From: Solibacillus ferritrahens
GTDB lineage: Bacteria > Bacillota > Bacilli > Bacillales_A > Planococcaceae
DNA: 64,000 nucleotides
Reading direction: 5' to 3'
Assembly (NCBI RefSeq): GCF_037027585.1
Contig: NZ_JAXCLE010000005.1
Span: 62,001 to 126,000 of the forward strand
Position 1 is the stretch's first letter. Every line of letters begins with the position of its first letter. The notes below the pieces were generated by a model. That model saw only the letters and a list, made by a program, of their open reading frames with translations. It was not told where the DNA came from and did no database searches. A program made the translations under genes and the position numbers. Positions 52,054 to 59,973 of this stretch are shown piece after piece.

Positions 52054-52764
52054 ATGAGAAACATTAAGAACCTTGATATTTCAGCATATTTAGTTATAGG
52101 TCCCGAAAATACAAAAGGACGTCCAGTTGTATCAATTATTAAAGATGCAGTAGAGGCAGGATTCACTTGCATCCAAATACGCTCAAAAGTCGCTTCTGCC
52201 AGAGAATTAATTCAATTAACACGTCAAGCAGCAGATGTCATTGAAGAGACTGGAAAATCCCAGGAAGTGACACTGCTTGTAAATGACCGTCTAGATGTTG
52301 TTTTAGCTGCTAGATCGCAAGGGATTAAAGTTGACGGCATTCATGTAGGACAAACAGATATACCGGTGAACGTTTGTCGTGAATATTTAGGGGGAGATCT
52401 TATTATCGGTTTATCTGCTCGAGTTGATCAATTATTTGACTATATTAAGACAGAGGATGTCTCTCAACTTGATTATTTTGGCGTAGGGCCGTTACATGAG
52501 ACCTCAACAAAACCTGATTGCGGAATTGGGGAAGACGGAAAAGTGATTACGAGAAGTATTGACGATATTGCGAAAGTTGCTGAGCTTAGTTCAATTCCCG
52601 TAGTCGTAGGCGGGGGTGTAAAGCTCGCGGATATTCCGACCCTAGCACAAACTGGAGCACACGGTTTCTTTGTAGTATCTGCTGTCACGGAGGCCGATAA
52701 TCCAAAACAAGAAGCAACAAATTTAGTGAACACCTGGAACAATTATAAATCCAAATTAATATAA
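52054..52764 (+). CDS. thiE: thiamine-phosphate synthase
   Basis: A 236-residue TIM-barrel enzyme that couples thiazole phosphate and HMP pyrophosphate. Conserved blocks: FTCIQIRSK, LLVNDRLDVVLAA, GIHVGQTDIP, GLSARV, YFGVGPLHET-T and the phosphate-binding VVVGGGVKLADIP. It is slightly longer than usual (about 215 residues). The AGGAGG site overlaps the end of the preceding gene. Confidence 0.92.
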   Translation: MRNIKNLDISAYLVIGPENTKGRPVVSIIKDAVEAGFTCIQIRSKVASARELIQLTRQAADVIEETGKSQEVTLLVNDRLDVVLAARSQGIKVDGIHVGQTDIPVNVCREYLGGDLIIGLSARVDQLFDYIKTEDVSQLDYFGVGPLHETSTKPDCGIGEDGKVITRSIDDIAKVAELSSIPVVVGGGVKLADIPTLAQTGAHGFFVVSAVTEADNPKQEATNLVNTWNNYKSKLI

Positions 52765-52789
52765 AACATCAGATTAAGGAGAGTACGCA

Positions 52790-53048
52790 ATGACTGCTTC
52801 CCTTGAGGACGTATATAAGAATTCCTTCTTACATCCAACTTTAATAATCCCAAGCTATTGCCATCACAATTATTCTCTTACTCTTATTCCCCTACTATTT
52901 GGTTATTACAGGTCCAACCAATCAATTTGTAATTTCATACACTGCATTATATAGCTTATTGTCGCTAGGAATGCACAACCTTCATATCAGCATAATAAAA
53001 GTCGTTTATCATACAATTTGGTACAGGGCATTCCTTACTAATGAATAG
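52790..53048 (+). pseudogene. frameshifted small membrane-protein gene at the end of the thi operon
   Basis: An ATG with AAGGAGAG six bases upstream follows thiE by 25 bases. The frame MTASLEDVYKNSFLHPTLII stays open for 54 codons, but the shifted frame reads as a typical membrane segment (AIAITIILLLLFPYYLVITG) and continues to a stop at 53048. A single-base change therefore appears to have split a gene of about 86 codons. Its product might have been a thiamine-precursor transport component, judged only from position. A short intact 54-residue protein is the alternative. Confidence 0.45.
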
Positions 53049-53064
53049 TAGGTGGAGAAAATTG

Positions 53065-53709
53065 ATGAATCTTAACAACCCAAATGGCAGCGATAATAAA
53101 GAGGAACATAGGACCTCTATGGATAAATGGAATAAATTGATGTTCCGCAGCAAAAATGAGAAACGGTATGTCTCGAATAGCAATAATAAAAGTAGTAGCT
53201 CTAGTGAAACAAATATTACGGCGGTAGCAGGAAACTGGATTGTGGCTATCGGAACAATTGTATCGGCAATTGGGAGTACACCTTCAACCTTTTTTACTCA
53301 GCAAACACTGACAGACTTCAATGTAATCGGAAATATTCTGCAAGCCGGCGGAAGCGCAATTGTAGTGGAGACAGAAAACGCGGTATTAGATGTGGTTGGT
53401 GGTCAACTTTCAGCTATAGGAAATTTGGCTGTCGTAGCAGGGATACTGTCAGAGAACGAACAATCAAGTCAACTGTTACAAAAGCAAGGTACACTACTTC
53501 AAGTAGTAGGGGTAGGAATTACGATTAATACGGAAGGGGAACTGACACTCCTACAGACTATAGCAAATACAGGAAATATCATTCAGTTAATAGGCAATGT
53601 AATAGAAGTTTTTGCTGATACTAATACAAGTGAAGGGGAAGTAATGAATGCAGTTGGTGCTTGGATACAAACGGTCGGAGCAGTTATTACAGCATTGGCC
53701 TCCGATTAA
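53065..53709 (+). CDS. repetitive hydrophobic protein (DUF6944-like)
   Basis: A 214-residue protein. The first 60 residues are hydrophilic and Asn/Ser-rich; the rest consists of six to seven imperfect repeats of about 22 residues, each with a G-x-W/I-I-x-A-I-G core (NWIVAIGTIVSAIGS, GNILQAGGSAIVV, GNIIQLIGNVIEV, AWIQTVGAVITAL). I believe it belongs to a family annotated DUF6944 in Bacillus; the function is unknown. ATG 53065 has GGTGGAG seven bases upstream. Possible roles are membrane or surface association. Confidence 0.6.
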   Translation: MNLNNPNGSDNKEEHRTSMDKWNKLMFRSKNEKRYVSNSNNKSSSSSETNITAVAGNWIVAIGTIVSAIGSTPSTFFTQQTLTDFNVIGNILQAGGSAIVVETENAVLDVVGGQLSAIGNLAVVAGILSENEQSSQLLQKQGTLLQVVGVGITINTEGELTLLQTIANTGNIIQLIGNVIEVFADTNTSEGEVMNAVGAWIQTVGAVITALASD

Positions 53710-53833
53710 GCTATAAAAGACTATCGAGTTAATTTTCTGAAAATTAACTGAATAATTTAACCTCTTAGTGTATATTTAAATTAAATAAAAAGTAAATACA
53801 TTGAATGGGTATGTAATTCGGAAGGGGTATACA

Positions 53834-54685
53834 ATGAAAAGGATTATTTTATCGACTGAGAGTGGAGCGGATTTACCGAAAGACCTGGTTGAAAAACATC
53901 AAATTCAAGTAGTACCGATGCATGTCATTATGGAGGGAAAAGATTATTTAGATGGTCAGTTATCTGTAGAGGAAGTTTTTGATTATCATAGCCGTACGAA
54001 AAAAATTCCTTCCACAGCAGCAACAAATGTACATGAATATGAGGATTTATTTACTAAAATTAGAACGGAATTTCCTGACAGCATCATTATTCATATTGGG
54101 TATACGTCTAAAGCTTCTGCATCATTTCAAAGTGCGTTAATTGCAGCGGAGAATTTTGAAAATCTTTTTCTTATCGATACGTTAAATGTGACAGGCGGCT
54201 TAGCTGCCATCGTGATGTACGCAGCTACTTTGCTTGAGGAGGAACCTTCTATTGAACCTGTACGTTTAATAGAAAAAGTAGAATCCATTGTTCCTAAAGC
54301 AAGACTGGCCTTTCTGCCGGGGAGTTTGGATTTTCTGAAAGCTGGTGGACGGGTAAGTAACCTAGCGTATATTGGCGGAGCCTTACTAAAAATAAAGCCA
54401 TGCATTGAATTAAAGGAAGGAAAGCTTGTTTCAACAAGGAAATATCGAGGGAAAATGAGTATTGTTGCTGAAAAACTTTTACGAGACTACTTAGATGAAT
54501 ATGATATTGATAGAAAACAGCTGTATTTAATTTACTCAGTCGGTCTTGATGAAAGTATTAAAAGGCAGATGGAGGAAATCGCGAAGGAAACAGGCTTTGA
54601 AAATGTAACATGGATGCAAGCTGGAGCAATGATCTCTACTCATGCCGGACCAGGAGGCTTTGGAATAGCAGGGCTTGAAAAATAA
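53834..54685 (+). CDS. DegV-family fatty acid-binding protein
   Basis: A 283-residue DegV/FakB-like protein that carries fatty acids, in other species as the partner of the FakA kinase. Typical blocks: ILSTESGADLPKDLV, AATNVHEYEDLF, LIDTLNVTGGLA, FLPGSLDFLKAGGRVSN and the C-terminal THAGPGGFGIAG. ATG 53834 follows GAAGGGG; the frame extends to 53801. A monocistronic gene; the following small membrane-protein gene is 47 bases on and may be cotranscribed. Confidence 0.9.
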   Translation: MKRIILSTESGADLPKDLVEKHQIQVVPMHVIMEGKDYLDGQLSVEEVFDYHSRTKKIPSTAATNVHEYEDLFTKIRTEFPDSIIIHIGYTSKASASFQSALIAAENFENLFLIDTLNVTGGLAAIVMYAATLLEEEPSIEPVRLIEKVESIVPKARLAFLPGSLDFLKAGGRVSNLAYIGGALLKIKPCIELKEGKLVSTRKYRGKMSIVAEKLLRDYLDEYDIDRKQLYLIYSVGLDESIKRQMEEIAKETGFENVTWMQAGAMISTHAGPGGFGIAGLEK

Positions 54686-54732
54686 AAAACGGGTTGTTAA
54701 CGCTTGCTAGGTAATTTAGGAGTTGATGCGTT

Positions 54733-55014
54733 ATGGAGAGAATAGTTTGGTTATCAGCTTTAACTTATTTTTTATTAGTTGCTTCTTTTACTTTTAGCTA
54801 TTATGTGAGCAAAGGTCGTTCGAAAATGGTTGTCATTGTAATAGGTGTTGGAGCTTTGGCACTTTTATCGTGGTCGTTAATTGATAATGCAGTAATGGAC
54901 TATCAGGATGCGAATATTGGATTGGGGCTTGTTCTTTACCTTATATGGATAATTACATTCTTTTCATTTTTGTTCGCTATTTTTACCTTCTTTTTCTCGA
55001 AAAAAGGAAAGTAA
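54733..55014 (+). CDS. small membrane protein of unknown function
   Basis: A 93-residue protein with three predicted membrane segments (about 4-22, 32-48 and 65-88) and a basic C-terminus FFSKKGK. No family is recognised. A weak AGGAG site at 54717-54721. A strong terminator follows. Confidence 0.6.
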   Translation: MERIVWLSALTYFLLVASFTFSYYVSKGRSKMVVIVIGVGALALLSWSLIDNAVMDYQDANIGLGLVLYLIWIITFFSFLFAIFTFFFSKKGK

Positions 55015-55043
55015 TATTATATCTTACCAATATAATAAATTAT

Positions 55044-55087
55044 AAAGGCAGTGCTAAAAGTACGATTAAACTTTTAGCACTGCCTTT
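55044..55087. terminator. bidirectional terminator
   Basis: A 17-bp stem, AAAGGCAGTGCTAAAAG with CTTTTAGCACTGCCTTT, between convergent genes. Confidence 0.9.
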
Positions 55088-55115
55088 CCTGTAACCGTTT
55101 ACTTTTTAGGAGAGA

Positions 55116-55856
55116 CTAAAGTTTCAAGAGCGATTTATGTTGGAAAGGGCATTTGCCTTTTATCGGTACAATATCATCACCAATAAATGATTGTTTCCAC
55201 TCATTATGTGTCGGGTCACCATAGTGACCAATATCGGGATGTTTAGGAAGCTGATCCCATACCTCTACACGTTTCCGAACTTTTTCCCGAGACATGATCC
55301 CGCCTTTTTCAGTTCCTTCTAACCCTTCGAAAATTTTCCGAGGTTGAAATCCAAGAACCATTGCATTTCCTAAATGACGTGTTTTCCGCTTTTTATACGC
55401 AGGTGCATTTCCAAATACAAAAATTGGCTCTCCGGCAAAATGAAAATCCCATAAGTAATGTTCAGGGTCACGAGGACTGTCTATTGGCCATTCCACTTTA
55501 TCTTCTTTATGCAAGTATTGTAGTATATCCCAAAATTGCTTTCGGTAATCTTCAAGAGAGCCCTCTTGCTCAAATGGTTCTACAAAGACGAAAAGTCCAT
55601 GTCTCTTGTAGTTTGGCATCTTAAATAAATTAAGGAAGTGTTCTACTGCAGAAGGTAGATTGCTCCAGTCATCCTGATTAATATAGGCATAGCGAAGCTC
55701 ACCTTTGAGCTCACCACTCATACCGAAAAAACATGGAAACGTTTTATCTGTTACCGTGTTATGAAAGGTTTCGTATTCTTTATAAAGCCAATTTGGCAAG
55801 TCGGTTCTTGTTTGAAAATCTTCCTTTGTTAATAAAGTATGCCCTTTCGTAATCAT
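55116..55856 (-). CDS. YqcI/YcgG-family heme-dependent N-hydroxylase-like protein
   Basis: A 246-residue member of the YqcI/YcgG family. Family members such as guanitoxin GntA N-hydroxylate guanidino groups with a heme cofactor. Conserved-looking blocks: FPCFFGMSGELKGELRYAYI, HGLFVFVEPFE, DPEHYLWDFHFAGEPIFVFG, NAMVLGFQPRKIFEGLE and the C-terminal CPFQHKS. ATG 55856 is preferred; the frame extends to 55883. It is divergent from the arginine-deiminase-like gene at 56037, with which it could share a promoter region and a guanidino substrate. Confidence 0.8.
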   Translation of the reverse strand: MITKGHTLLTKEDFQTRTDLPNWLYKEYETFHNTVTDKTFPCFFGMSGELKGELRYAYINQDDWSNLPSAVEHFLNLFKMPNYKRHGLFVFVEPFEQEGSLEDYRKQFWDILQYLHKEDKVEWPIDSPRDPEHYLWDFHFAGEPIFVFGNAPAYKKRKTRHLGNAMVLGFQPRKIFEGLEGTEKGGIMSREKVRKRVEVWDQLPKHPDIGHYGDPTHNEWKQSFIGDDIVPIKGKCPFQHKSLLKL

Positions 55857-56036
55857 ACAAACCCCTCCATTATCATTATCCAATTATTATTATATAGCCA
55901 ATCATTACCCCTTCCTAAATTTCTTGAAACAATGGTACCTGAATAGATTAAAAATTCAGAAATGTTTACTGAATGTAAATCAAGGAAATGAAAATAAATA
56001 AGAGAGAGTTGAATTAAGAATCTGGAGGATGCCTTA

Positions 56037-56891
56037 ATGGGTGATACAATTACAAAACATGATCAAATAAATTGTAAAAATGAATATGGAACATTAAAAA
56101 AAGTAGTTTTATGTGAACCGCAATATATGGAGATTAGAGAAGTGATTAATAATGTCCAAAAGCAATATAAACATGAGAATATTGACCAGGAACTTGCTAT
56201 TGCACAACATCGGAATTTTGAACAAACATTAAGAAGTGCGGGTGTGGAAGTGATTAAACTAAAACCTAGTAAAGATCACCCTGAGCAAGTCTTTACACGA
56301 GATATTGGCTTTACATTAGGAAATCGTTTATTTATTTCAGAAATGGCGAATCCGATTCGTCAAGGTGAAGAGGAAGTATTAGCCCATTGGATGCATAAAC
56401 ATAATATTGCATATAAAAAGCTCTCAACTCATTCCATAGAAGGGGGAGATGTCATTGTCGACGGACAACGTGTCTTCATTGGAATCAGTCACCGTACATG
56501 TAAAAGTGCAATTCAATCTTTACAGAAAGAATTACCTGAATTTAAAATACTGCCAATTCAATTCAACCCAAAATATTTACATTTAGATTGTGTATTCAAT
56601 ATTCTTTCCTCAGAAGAAGCATTAATATATCCAGATGCGTTCGATCTGAAAACTGTAGAATTTTTAGCGAGTATGTACAATTTAATCGAAGTAAGTGAAA
56701 GCGAACAGTTTACAATGGGCACAAATGTATTATCTATTGGTCAGAAGCGGGTATTGAGTTTACCAATGAATCGTGATGTTAATTATCAGATGAGACAGCA
56801 TGGGTATGAAGTATTGGAAGTAGATTTTTCAGAAATCATCAAGTCAGGCGGCTCATTCCGATGTTGTTCAATGCCTATTGTCCGGCTTTAA
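56037..56891 (+). CDS. dimethylarginine dimethylaminohydrolase/arginine deiminase-like enzyme
   Basis: A 284-residue amidinotransferase-fold protein. It has FTRDIGFTLGN (Asp), the EGGDV motif, the catalytic His region PKYLHLDCVFN and the terminal Cys in SFRCCSMPI. Such enzymes hydrolyse the guanidinium group of arginine or methylated arginine to citrulline plus ammonia or methylamines. The TTG or ATG near 56037 follows TGGAGG. Its divergent neighbour is a guanidino N-hydroxylase-like gene. Confidence 0.85.
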   Translation: MGDTITKHDQINCKNEYGTLKKVVLCEPQYMEIREVINNVQKQYKHENIDQELAIAQHRNFEQTLRSAGVEVIKLKPSKDHPEQVFTRDIGFTLGNRLFISEMANPIRQGEEEVLAHWMHKHNIAYKKLSTHSIEGGDVIVDGQRVFIGISHRTCKSAIQSLQKELPEFKILPIQFNPKYLHLDCVFNILSSEEALIYPDAFDLKTVEFLASMYNLIEVSESEQFTMGTNVLSIGQKRVLSLPMNRDVNYQMRQHGYEVLEVDFSEIIKSGGSFRCCSMPIVRL

Positions 56892-56966
56892 GAGGTAATA
56901 AAAATAATGTAATTGGCTCCTCGTTTCGTAATATATGTCATTTGTTCATTACTCATTCTTTATACG

Positions 56967-56996
56967 AACGAATCCTTGTTAAAGGGTTCGTTTTTT
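56967..56996 (+). terminator. terminator
   Basis: AACGAATCC pairs with GGGTTCGTT, followed by TTTT. Confidence 0.8.
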
Positions 56997-57056
56997 CTTT
57001 TTGCAAAAAAAGGTGGACCGCTTTGTAATGAGGATTACGAAGACATAACCAAAATC

Positions 57057-57088
57057 AAAAGCAGCCGATTTTAAGACCGGCTGCTTTA
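57057..57088 (-). terminator. terminator of splB
   Basis: AAAGCAGCCG pairs with CCGGCTGCTTT with A runs on its left, so it can act on the minus strand. Confidence 0.8.
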
Positions 57089-57091
57089 GCG

Positions 57092-58120
57092 TTACGTGAA
57101 ATATTCAAGTTTCGCATTAGGAAAGAAATTTTCCATATAACTGTATAACTGCTCTTTCATTTCATCTTCTTCGTCTTTTTGATAAATATATTTACCGATT
57201 CCATACTTACCCCACTTAACTCGTCTTGTAGATTCATCCAGCTGTAATTTAGTTTTTGGATAATTTTTCTCAATGACATTTTTTGCTTTCTTAGTAAATC
57301 GGTGCTGAATGAATTCAAACGTTATATCATCACGAGCGTCTTTAGGTAATTCTGCATCAAGACGCTCAAACATATGATAGTATCCCTCTTGCCATCCTTC
57401 ATGAAGATAAATTGGGGCGACGATAAAACCAAGCGGATAACCAGCCCTTGCTACTTTCCCAGCTGCTTCTATACGCTTTGCTAGGGGGGAAGTACCCGGT
57501 TCGAAATTCTTAATGACATAGTCGGCATTAATGCTAAATCGGAATCTTGTATGCCCGTTATGCTTAGCATCAAGCAAATGATCAACATGATGAAATTTAG
57601 TCACAAATCGTAATCTGCCTAATTCCGTCCGACCAAAATGTTCAATAGCTTTTTTTAATGAGTGGGTTAAGTGATCGATCCCTACAATATCAGAGGTACA
57701 AGCAGCTTCAAAACGCGTAATCTCAGGAGCGCGTTCTTCTATATAATGATCAGCGGCTTCAAATATTTCATCGACATTCACATATATCCGAATATACGGT
57801 TTACTCCCCATAGTCGTTTGCAAATAGCAGTAATGACAATGTCCCATACACCCGGTTGCAAGAGGGATGGCATATTCTGCGGATGGTTTCGATGTGTCAA
57901 ACTTCAATGTCTTACGAATGCCTACAACGAGTGTGGATTTTGCAATACGATACTTCTGTAAATCATTGTCTCCAGGAAGATCGCGTATCTGATTATGGGA
58001 AGTGGTATAGCGAATTTCAATACCTAACCCTTCAAATTTTTCTTTCAGCTCTTTTCCAAGTGGATAATCTAAAGCATTCGGTTCAAAATAAACTAGCTGA
58101 GGCATAAACGGTTTATCCAT
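57092..58120 (-). CDS. splB: spore photoproduct lyase
   Basis: A 342-residue radical-SAM enzyme that reverses the UV-induced thymine dimer (spore photoproduct) during germination. The cluster motif is C91-MGH-C95-HY-C98 in ATGCMGHCHYCYLQ. The N-terminus PQLVYFEPNALDYPLGKEL and RFRFSINADYVIKNFEPGT match the family. ATG 58120 is chosen (TTGAGGATAATC before it); the frame runs to 58195. No splA gene is adjacent. Confidence 0.94.
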   Translation of the reverse strand: MDKPFMPQLVYFEPNALDYPLGKELKEKFEGLGIEIRYTTSHNQIRDLPGDNDLQKYRIAKSTLVVGIRKTLKFDTSKPSAEYAIPLATGCMGHCHYCYLQTTMGSKPYIRIYVNVDEIFEAADHYIEERAPEITRFEAACTSDIVGIDHLTHSLKKAIEHFGRTELGRLRFVTKFHHVDHLLDAKHNGHTRFRFSINADYVIKNFEPGTSPLAKRIEAAGKVARAGYPLGFIVAPIYLHEGWQEGYYHMFERLDAELPKDARDDITFEFIQHRFTKKAKNVIEKNYPKTKLQLDESTRRVKWGKYGIGKYIYQKDEEDEMKEQLYSYMENFFPNAKLEYFT

Positions 58121-58308
58121 GATTATCCTCAATAATGATAATCTGCATAAAGTTATAGAAACACATTGCGTTGTTAAGCTTAAGCACCTTATCACCTTCT
58201 TTTCTTTTTGGGATTAGTTTGTCTAAAGGACGAGGAATTATAATGGAAAATATTACAGTCCTTTTATAATTCAAAACCCGAAAAGGTGAAGGTAGTATAG
58301 GTATTGAG

Positions 58309-59760
58309 TTATAAATCTTCTTTTTGCTTTAGAAAATCAATGACTACTTCAACATACTCTTTTTTAGGATAAGTAAAATATAATTCGCTCGCTGCGCGGA
58401 TTGAATCACCAAAAAAGAATCGTTCATATTGCATTTGCCTCGTACCAAATGAGCTCATTGTTAAATCCCAAGCTAAACGAAATATTTTTACACGATCCTC
58501 TGCTGTTTTAGTAGCTCCTTGAAGATATTGGTCTAAATCTGCTCTTATATCGGAATGGAATGCCTTTTTCGTAGGTAAGGTAATCATACCGCTTGCGCCT
58601 ATAAGCTGAATTATTTCGATGTAGCGAGGGTACAGTTTTGAAAAAATATTACCGGCAACTTTCAATGGGAAAATAGCCGGGCGTAAATAGCCCCACTTAT
58701 CTAATACTGCATTATTCTCCGATTTTTCCAGAAGTGCTTTCATCGTTTCTAACCCAACGATGATTTCTGACAGCTTTTCATGAATATGCTGATATTCGCG
58801 GACATTAATCGTATCTACAAGAAGCTCCGCAATACCTAAAATAAATTCTGTTTTCACAATCTGCCTTATCGTCACCTGATATTTAGCGAAGTGATGAAAC
58901 GAACTTTCCATAAGGAACTTACCGGCAATTTCAAAGTTATTGTAAAAAAATATGCGCTCCCACGGAACTAATACATTATCAAAAACTATAATGGAATCTA
59001 TCTCTTCATACCTTGAGCTAAGAGGATGATCAAAGTGGGAGTCCCCTCCTATAAAGGTATCTCTGCATATAAATTTTACGCCTTTCGTATTGGAGGGGAT
59101 GGCAAAAGCAAAAGCTTCATCTTCTGCGAATACAGCTTTACCACCTCCAAATACTAGCACTTCATCTGTTAAACCACCTTGTGTAGCCAATAGCCGTGCA
59201 CCCTTTATCACAAGACCATGTTCATTTTCTTCAATTATCTTCGCGGAAATAGGTTCATTTGTACGTTCGAAATAATTTTGAGAGCGATTAACTTGCGGTG
59301 TAATAAAAGTATGAGTGAGTGATAAATCATTTTCTCTTACTAATTCAAAAAATGCCTCAACATTTTCAGGGAAACAGTTTTCCTGTCCCTTCAATATTTC
59401 CGCTGAAGAGGCAAAGCTCATTAAAACGGAGTTCAAATAGTCGGGGCTTCTTCCTAAAATACCATAAGTATGTCTCGCCCAATGTTCAATCATCTTCCGC
59501 CTTTTCACTAAATCCTCTTTCGTTTTTGGTTGCAAAAAAGAAAGTCCAATAGGTTCTCCTGATTTTGGTGAAATATAGGTCATTTCATCTTTTATTTTAG
59601 GATTATGCTGTAGGTCATAAAGAGAAGCTTTCGTTTTAATAAGACCTTTGAAAGCGGGGTGTTCAGAAAGTAACCCTTCAACCTTTTCCCCATCAAACCA
59701 AACTTCATTATTTAATTGATTCAGTCGATTAATATAAAATTCTCCAGTTATAGCACCCAT
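58309..59760 (-). CDS. 4-hydroxyphenylacetate 3-monooxygenase-like flavin monooxygenase (HpaB)
   Basis: A 483-residue two-component FADH2-dependent monooxygenase of the HpaB/YoaI family, with HARHTYGILGRSPDYLNSVL, the FAD-binding GGDSHFDHPLSSRYEEIDSI and VPWERIFFYNN. It hydroxylates phenolic substrates and needs a flavin reductase, which is not encoded nearby. The stop follows KQKEDL at 58309. It is a lone gene; its terminator is not obvious. Confidence 0.9.
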   Translation of the reverse strand: MGAITGEFYINRLNQLNNEVWFDGEKVEGLLSEHPAFKGLIKTKASLYDLQHNPKIKDEMTYISPKSGEPIGLSFLQPKTKEDLVKRRKMIEHWARHTYGILGRSPDYLNSVLMSFASSAEILKGQENCFPENVEAFFELVRENDLSLTHTFITPQVNRSQNYFERTNEPISAKIIEENEHGLVIKGARLLATQGGLTDEVLVFGGGKAVFAEDEAFAFAIPSNTKGVKFICRDTFIGGDSHFDHPLSSRYEEIDSIIVFDNVLVPWERIFFYNNFEIAGKFLMESSFHHFAKYQVTIRQIVKTEFILGIAELLVDTINVREYQHIHEKLSEIIVGLETMKALLEKSENNAVLDKWGYLRPAIFPLKVAGNIFSKLYPRYIEIIQLIGASGMITLPTKKAFHSDIRADLDQYLQGATKTAEDRVKIFRLAWDLTMSSFGTRQMQYERFFFGDSIRAASELYFTYPKKEYVEVVIDFLKQKEDL

Positions 59761-59900
59761 GTATTCACTCCTTAAATTTCATGGAAATATAGAGCTAGGT
59801 CACTCGCTGTAAAGCAACAAATCAAAATTCTTTATATACGCAACATATGTCAATGATGTAAATGGTGTCACTATAGTACGTAAACAGGCTATATATTATA

Positions 59901-59952
59901 AAAACAGATGGACTTAGAAGTGCTTGCAGCTACCTCTAAGTCCATCTGTTTT
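59901..59952 (-). terminator. long hairpin terminator, related to the 63-bp repeats
   Basis: AAAACAGATGGACTTAGA pairs perfectly over 18 bp with TCTAAGTCCATCTGTTTT. Its inner part TTAGAAGTGC...ACCTCTAA is the same as in the three hairpin repeats near rlmCD, and the outer arm CAGATGG parallels CAGACGG. Confidence 0.85.
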
Positions 59953-59973
59953 AACGGGTATTTTTTTGTTTAG

